DNA of 8,130 nucleotides from Verrucomicrobiota bacterium (GTDB lineage: Bacteria; Verrucomicrobiota; Kiritimatiellia; CAIQIC01; Lenti-01). The notes below the pieces were generated by a model. That model was not told the origin of the DNA, did no database searches, and saw only the letters and a list, made by a program, of their open reading frames with translations. The stretch is taken from the NCBI GenBank assembly GCA_003451935.1, contig DMJA01000191.1, positions 1 to 8,130 of the forward strand, given 5' to 3'. The position numbers were made by a program, and so were the translations under genes. Positions 1 through 6,000 of this stretch are shown one piece after another; within the stretch, counting starts at the first letter, position 1; each line of letters begins with the position of its first letter.

Positions 1-3000
1 GCCGGCGCCGAAGCCGCCGTCACCACCACACTGACCGTCTGCGTCGCCACGCCCGTGCTGTTGCTCGCCGTGAAGGTGAAGGTCTTGGTCGCCCCCCCAT
101 CCGCCTGCGGCGGCGTGTAGGTCAACACGCCCGTGTTCGTCACAAAGGTGTAGGAGCCAGCCGAAGCCGTCGTGCTCTTGAGCGCCAAGGTGGGCGGCGG
201 CTCGCCCGAGGCGGTTTCCGTGAAGGCCAGGGCCACGCCCGAGGTCGTGCTGTAGGGCCCCGTGCCCCCCGTGAACGCCGGAGCCTGGGTGGTGATGGGC
301 GTAAAGTAGATCTGATCGAATTCGCCGCCGACAATCGAACTGGCACCCGTCTGGTGCGAGGCCGCCAGGCCGAAATATCCGTTCGCCGCCGGCGTGTAGG
401 TGCTGTCCGTGCCCGTTCCCTGGCTGAGGGTGGCGTCGGCCGGGAAGTCCGCGGCGGTGTTCCCCGAGGCGTTGACCGTCGGCAGCGTCGAGGTGAAGAG
501 TTCCCATCGGCCGCTGCTGTTGCGGGTGACGCGGATGAGGAACCCGATATCCGTCAGGCCATTGACCAAGCCCGCCGCGGACGTGAGGACGGTGCTGGCC
601 ACGGCGCCATCCGTGATTCGCTCCAGCACGATTTCGTCCGCGCCGGAATCGTCGCCCATCGCCAGGCGATAGCCATCGACGGTGGCGGATTCGAGGTCGG
701 CCTCGTTCGCATACAGCCAGATGAACATACGATTGCCCGCGGTGAGAGCCTGGGCCCGCCGCCCCACCCACAAACCCCATTCCTGTGCGACGCCCCAAGC
801 CGCGATCTGCGTCCGCAGGTGGTCTGTTTCCGCCAGCGCCGCTCCAAACATCTGCAAGGTTTGGGAACCCGTAGCCCCGGCCGCCACCGTGCTATTGGAG
901 GCGATTGTCCAATACGTCTCGTCGCCGGTCCAGACCGGCGTCTTGGTGAAATCCCCGTCCGCGAAGGTATCAAACGGGTTGGCCGCCGTGATGTTGCCGC
1001 TCGTGATGTCCGTCAACGATCCGCCATCGTTGGCGGAGATCGTGAACACGCCGGCCACGCTGTACTGGAGCGCGGTCCACGTGGAGGACCCGGCGACCAA
1101 CGATTGGGCCCCGCCCCCGGTCAATGTTCCGGAACCGCTGGCTTGGCTGAGGGTCACGGACGCCGTCGAATCCAAATCCACGTTGCCGAGGGCATCCTGC
1201 GCCTGCACCGTGGCGCTGAAATTCTGGGCGACGCCCACCCCGGCGGAGAGCGAGCTGAACGCCAGCCGGGTGGCCGAAACTTCGATGCGGTTGCGGTCGC
1301 CGGAAATATCGGTCGCCGCGCCGCCCGCATCGGCGGCCGCGAAGAGCGATCCGCCCATGTCGGCCGTGGCGCTGGCGACCGTGAAGCGCAACTGCGCGTT
1401 GTCGGCGACCGCGCTGTTGAAGCTGGCCAGGACCTTGAAGGTCTTGGTGCCGCCATCCGCGGCGGACAGATTCAGGCCGCTGAAGGCCACGCTGGCGCCC
1501 CCGGCCGCCTCGGCGATTTCCGTGCTGCCATCATAGAGCGCCACGCGCCTCAAATGGGCGCCATTGGCGATGGCAAGCGTCAGATCCGTCAAGGTGGTCG
1601 CCTGCGCATCCGCATCGGCGGCGGCACCGCCGTCGCGGATCGTGAAGCTGCCAACCTGCAGGGAGGACGCGGTCAGATCGCCCTCCTGATAGGAGGCATA
1701 GGCGATGTTGGACAGCTCGGTGAAGGCGGAATCGCGGACGATGTCGGAAGCCGCGTTGTAGGTGCCCGTGCCCGTGACCGCGGTGTCCTTCTGCGAAGCG
1801 CCGCCGCTGGCATGCGTGATGTTCCCGCCGCAGGCCCCCAGCGACGTCGGCGCGAACCGGGCATAGATCGTGGTCTGCGGAACCGACCCGCCCGTCGGAA
1901 CCAGCGTCAGGCTGCCGGCGCTCCCCACGAATCCCGAGCCGCTGGTGGTGGAAATCTCAAAGCCTGCCGGCGGGGTGATCACGATGTTGTTGGTCAGGTT
2001 CACGCCCGAGACCGTGTAGGTCTGCTCGGCGGAATTCGCACCCATCACGGCGTTGCCAAAGGCCAGCGCATTGCTGGAGACCGTGAGGATCGGGACCCCG
2101 CCGACAGATGCCAGGACGCCGATGATGTCCAGCCCATAGCTGTTGTCCGAAGGCGAAGAGAAGCCCCAGCCGCCGCTGGTGGTCTGGCCGCTCGCATAGT
2201 AGCGCAGGGTCACCGTCGTGCCGGCAGCCACGTTCTGCAGGGCGCCCACGCCCGAGAAATCCCATGCGCGGGTGAGGCTCTTGGAATCGAGGGAGGAACC
2301 AATCAAGGTGAAGGTGCTTCCATCGAGGCTGTAGGCCCACTGGTCCCGCACGCCGATGTAGTTGATCTCATTGGTGTAGAAGCTGGCCGTTCCCACGAAC
2401 TTGCCCGTCGCGCTGTTCAGGGAAAGCGCGTAGCCGGCATCGGCGGCCAGCGTCACCTGGAAGTAGTCGTTGCTCGCCGTCGAAATACCCTCGTTCTTGA
2501 ATCCGGTGGTCCGGAAGGAATCGGCGCCGGTGCTTGGGGTGGCGGTGGATCCGCGGGTGATTGTTTTGCTGGAAACCATGCGGGCGCTGTACACTTCCGC
2601 GGTCCACGTCGGTACCGCGTCTGCGCCAAAGAAATCCCAGGCGGCGATGGTCGCGGCACTAGACGAGGTCACGGCGACGGCCACTGTTTGCGTCGCCACG
2701 CCATAGGTGTTGCTCGCCGTGAAGATGAAGTTCTTCGTTCCGACGTCTCCGGTCGGCGGCGTGTAAACCAGTTGTCCCGTCCCGGCATTGAAGCTGTACG
2801 AGCCGATGGCGGCCCCGGTGCTTTGCAACGCCAAGGTGATCGGCGCCTCGCCCGTCGCGCTCACGGTGAAAGACATCACCTCCCCTGCCGTCGCATTCTG
2901 GGTGCCCAGGGCGTTGAAATGGGGCATGATGTCCACCGTCGTCACGTCGGCCGCGGGGAAGGAGGAATCGCTGGTCCCGCCGGCGGACACCGTCCGCACC

Positions 3001-6000
3001 CGGAAGTAGTACGTCACCCCCATCGCCAGGTTCGTCACCGGCGCACTCGTGCCCGACACCGCCCGGTTCGAATAGCCGGGGACAAAGTCCGGCCCCGAAC
3101 CGGCGCTGCTTTGGGCAATCGTGCCTTGGATTAGGATGTCGTTGCCGGTCCCCTCGAAGCCCAACGCTCCCGCAGTGCTACTTGCCCACCAGCCGGCCAT
3201 CCGGAAGGTGATGGGCCCGGTCACCCCTTGGAGCCCGGCCACCCACGCCAGATTGCTCGAAATCGGGATGGTCGCCGTCGTGTTTGGCAACCCCGTTTTC
3301 ACGATCAAATCCCCGGCATATGAATCGTGGCTTGCACGCACATTCAAATTGGACGGACCGGTATTTGAACGCTGGATGTTCAGCGACAAATTCGTGATGG
3401 ACATCTCATAGCCCGCAAGCGGCTGGATGGTCCATTCACAGTAATCCCCTGCCGAAAAGGCAGTTGCCGCATCGCCCAGAACCGTCCAAGAAGTGGAGTT
3501 GAAACGGTCGGCGTTGCCGGACGGCGTCAATCCCGACCCGCGAACGATATAGGCCGGGGACTGCATGTTGGCCGCCGCAAAAGTGGAGGTCCCCCGGGTT
3601 TCGGTCCCCAGATAGCCCGCAAAATCGAACGCGATCAAATTGGTGCTGAGGATGGGCCCGCCCCCGCTTTCCACGCTGAAGGTCGAACTGGTGCTGACGT
3701 CGAGTTGATAGCCGGTGGCGGCGGTCACAGAGCTCCAGGCGGCGGTGAAGCTGTTGGCGTTGGTGAAGCTTGCCCAGACCGACGCGGGCGGAGATGGAAC
3801 GACCGAGGCCGGATCCAGGATGGTCACGGCATCGGCGAAGACGCTGGTCATGCCGGCATAGGAGGCATTGCCCACCACGACCACCGTCGCCGTATAGACG
3901 CCGATCGCCACGGGCGGGGTGCTGGGGGCATACGTCGCCGACCACGACAGGCCCGGGGTGACCGTGAAGGTGTTGGTGTGCGCCGCCCCGTCGTAGATCG
4001 CCTCGATCGGGGCGGCCAGGGTGCAGGTCGGCATCATCTGGGTGATGACCACCGCGTCGGTGAACACAAAGGTGCCGCCCACATAGTGCGAGTCGCCGGT
4101 CACGGTCACCGTGGCGTCGTAGTTCCCCGCCGCCTGCGGCGTGCCCGGTGAATAGGCCACGGACCAGGCCAGGCCGGGCGTCACCGTGAAGGTGTTGGTG
4201 TGCACATCCCCGTCGTAGAGGAGCGTGATCGGCGCATCCAGCGAACAGGTCGCCATGGCCTGCGTGATGACCACGGCATTGGTGAACACGTTCGTGCAGC
4301 CCAGATAGTGTACGTCGCCGGTCACGGCCACCGTCGCGTTGTAGCTGCCCGGCTCCACCGGCACCGTCGGCGAATACCTGACCGACCAGGCGAGCCCGGT
4401 CGTCACATTGAAGGTGTTGGTCTGCGCCAGGCCGGTGTAGGCCGTCGCGAGGGGCGCCGGCAGCGTGGCGCTCGCCACGCCCTGCGTGATGGTCACGGCG
4501 TTGCTGAACACAAAGACCGCGCCGGTCACCATCTGATAGTCTTCCACGGTGACCGTGGCATGGTAGGTGCCGATCTCGATCGGGTCCGCCGGCGAGTAGA
4601 TGACATAGTACGGCACGCCCTCCGGCCCGACCGTAAAGCTGGCCTCGTGTCCCTGCCCCGTGAAGGGCGCCGAAACCGCCGCATTCAAAGAACACGTCGC
4701 CACGCCCGTCAGGGGCGGGATGTACGACGTGATGCGGATGTTGTCGAGACAGGCGTCCTGGTTGTTGCCGGACGTCCAGGTGATGCGGAAATCCACCGGT
4801 CCGCCCACATTCACCCCGGTTGTGGAATTGGTGGTCAGGTTCGTAATGCCGGTGCTATTGGCCGTGGCGATCGTCACCCATCCGCTGCCCGAATTGTATT
4901 GGGGGGTTATCACCACTCCGGTGTCGGCGGCATAGCGGGCAAAGGCAAATTGGAAATCGCCGATCCCGTTGGTTAGCTGGCCTTGCAGATAGATCCCGCC
5001 CGCCGTGCTCTTCAGCACGGCGCCCCGCGTTCCGGCAATGATGGCGCTGACATCCGAAGTGGAAACCACCAACGCATTGGACAACACCCACATGCGTCCC
5101 GCAATCGCGTAGGGGGTCAAGTCGCTCGCGGTCCCCTTCACGTTGGAATCCTCGAAATCGATAATCAATTTGCCCGTGTTGTAGGGTTCGGGATCCTCGT
5201 CGTTCGGAATGCCGTCGCCGTCGGCGTCCGGATCGCAGAAATCGCCGAGGCCGTCCTCGTCGATATCCGACTGGGTCGGGTTGGATTCATAGGGGCAATT
5301 GTCCACGCCGTTCAGGACGCCGTCGCCGTCGAGATCCGTGTCGCAGGCATCCCCCATCCCGTCGTTGTCCGTGTCGGTCTGGGTCGGGTTGTAGGTCGTC
5401 GTGCAGTTGTCGGCGTTGTCCAGCAGGCCATCATGATCCCCGTCGCCCGGGGCCACGACAACGCTGCCGCTCTGCTGCTGGGTGTTCAACGCGCCCGGCG
5501 TGGGCGCGGCGGAATACCAAGTGCCCGTGGCCGTCAGCACGACATTCGGCGCTTGGGGGCAAAAGTCGGTGGAGGTATCGACCCCGACCTTGTGGAGGAA
5601 GGTTTTGCTGCCGGGCGGCACGCTTTCGGAAACCGTCGCCGGATCGTCCACGCCGATGTCATACGTGTCGCTGGCCCCCGCCAACCACACGATTGCATCC
5701 AAAATATTCCCAAAAGAGTCATACAACACCAGCCCGTCCGGACCGATTTGCATGCCTTCCGGCAACAGAAAATCCGTGTTGGCGACGTTGTTGGAAACCT
5801 GGCTGACGACCACGAATCCGAGATGGTTGCTGTTGGCATCGAGAACTCCGTCGTCCGGAACGGTGAACGCGGGGAAGGTGTAGGTGAACTCTCCGCCATC
5901 AACGGTGTCCGAACCGTTGTAGTGCGTCATGGTATAGCCCGCCATGTTCAATCCGGCCGGCGCGATGATCTCGACGAAGTCGTTGGAGTCCGTGCCGTTG

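Noticed and set aside
354..3134. Plus-strand open frame of 926 codons
   Set aside because: It is the exact codon-on-codon antisense of the giant gene, rich in Arg, Gly and His with no recognisable domain, whereas the minus strand shows several known folds here.
3436..4695. Minus-strand open frame of 419 codons in another frame
   Set aside because: It overlaps the tandem Ig repeats in a shifted frame; its Gly, Arg and His repeats simply mirror the repeat DNA.
5193..5444. Possible CRISPR or microsatellite because of repeated gccgtcgcc-like DNA
   Set aside because: The repetition follows the DGDGD codons of TSP3 repeats and has no spacers of constant length.
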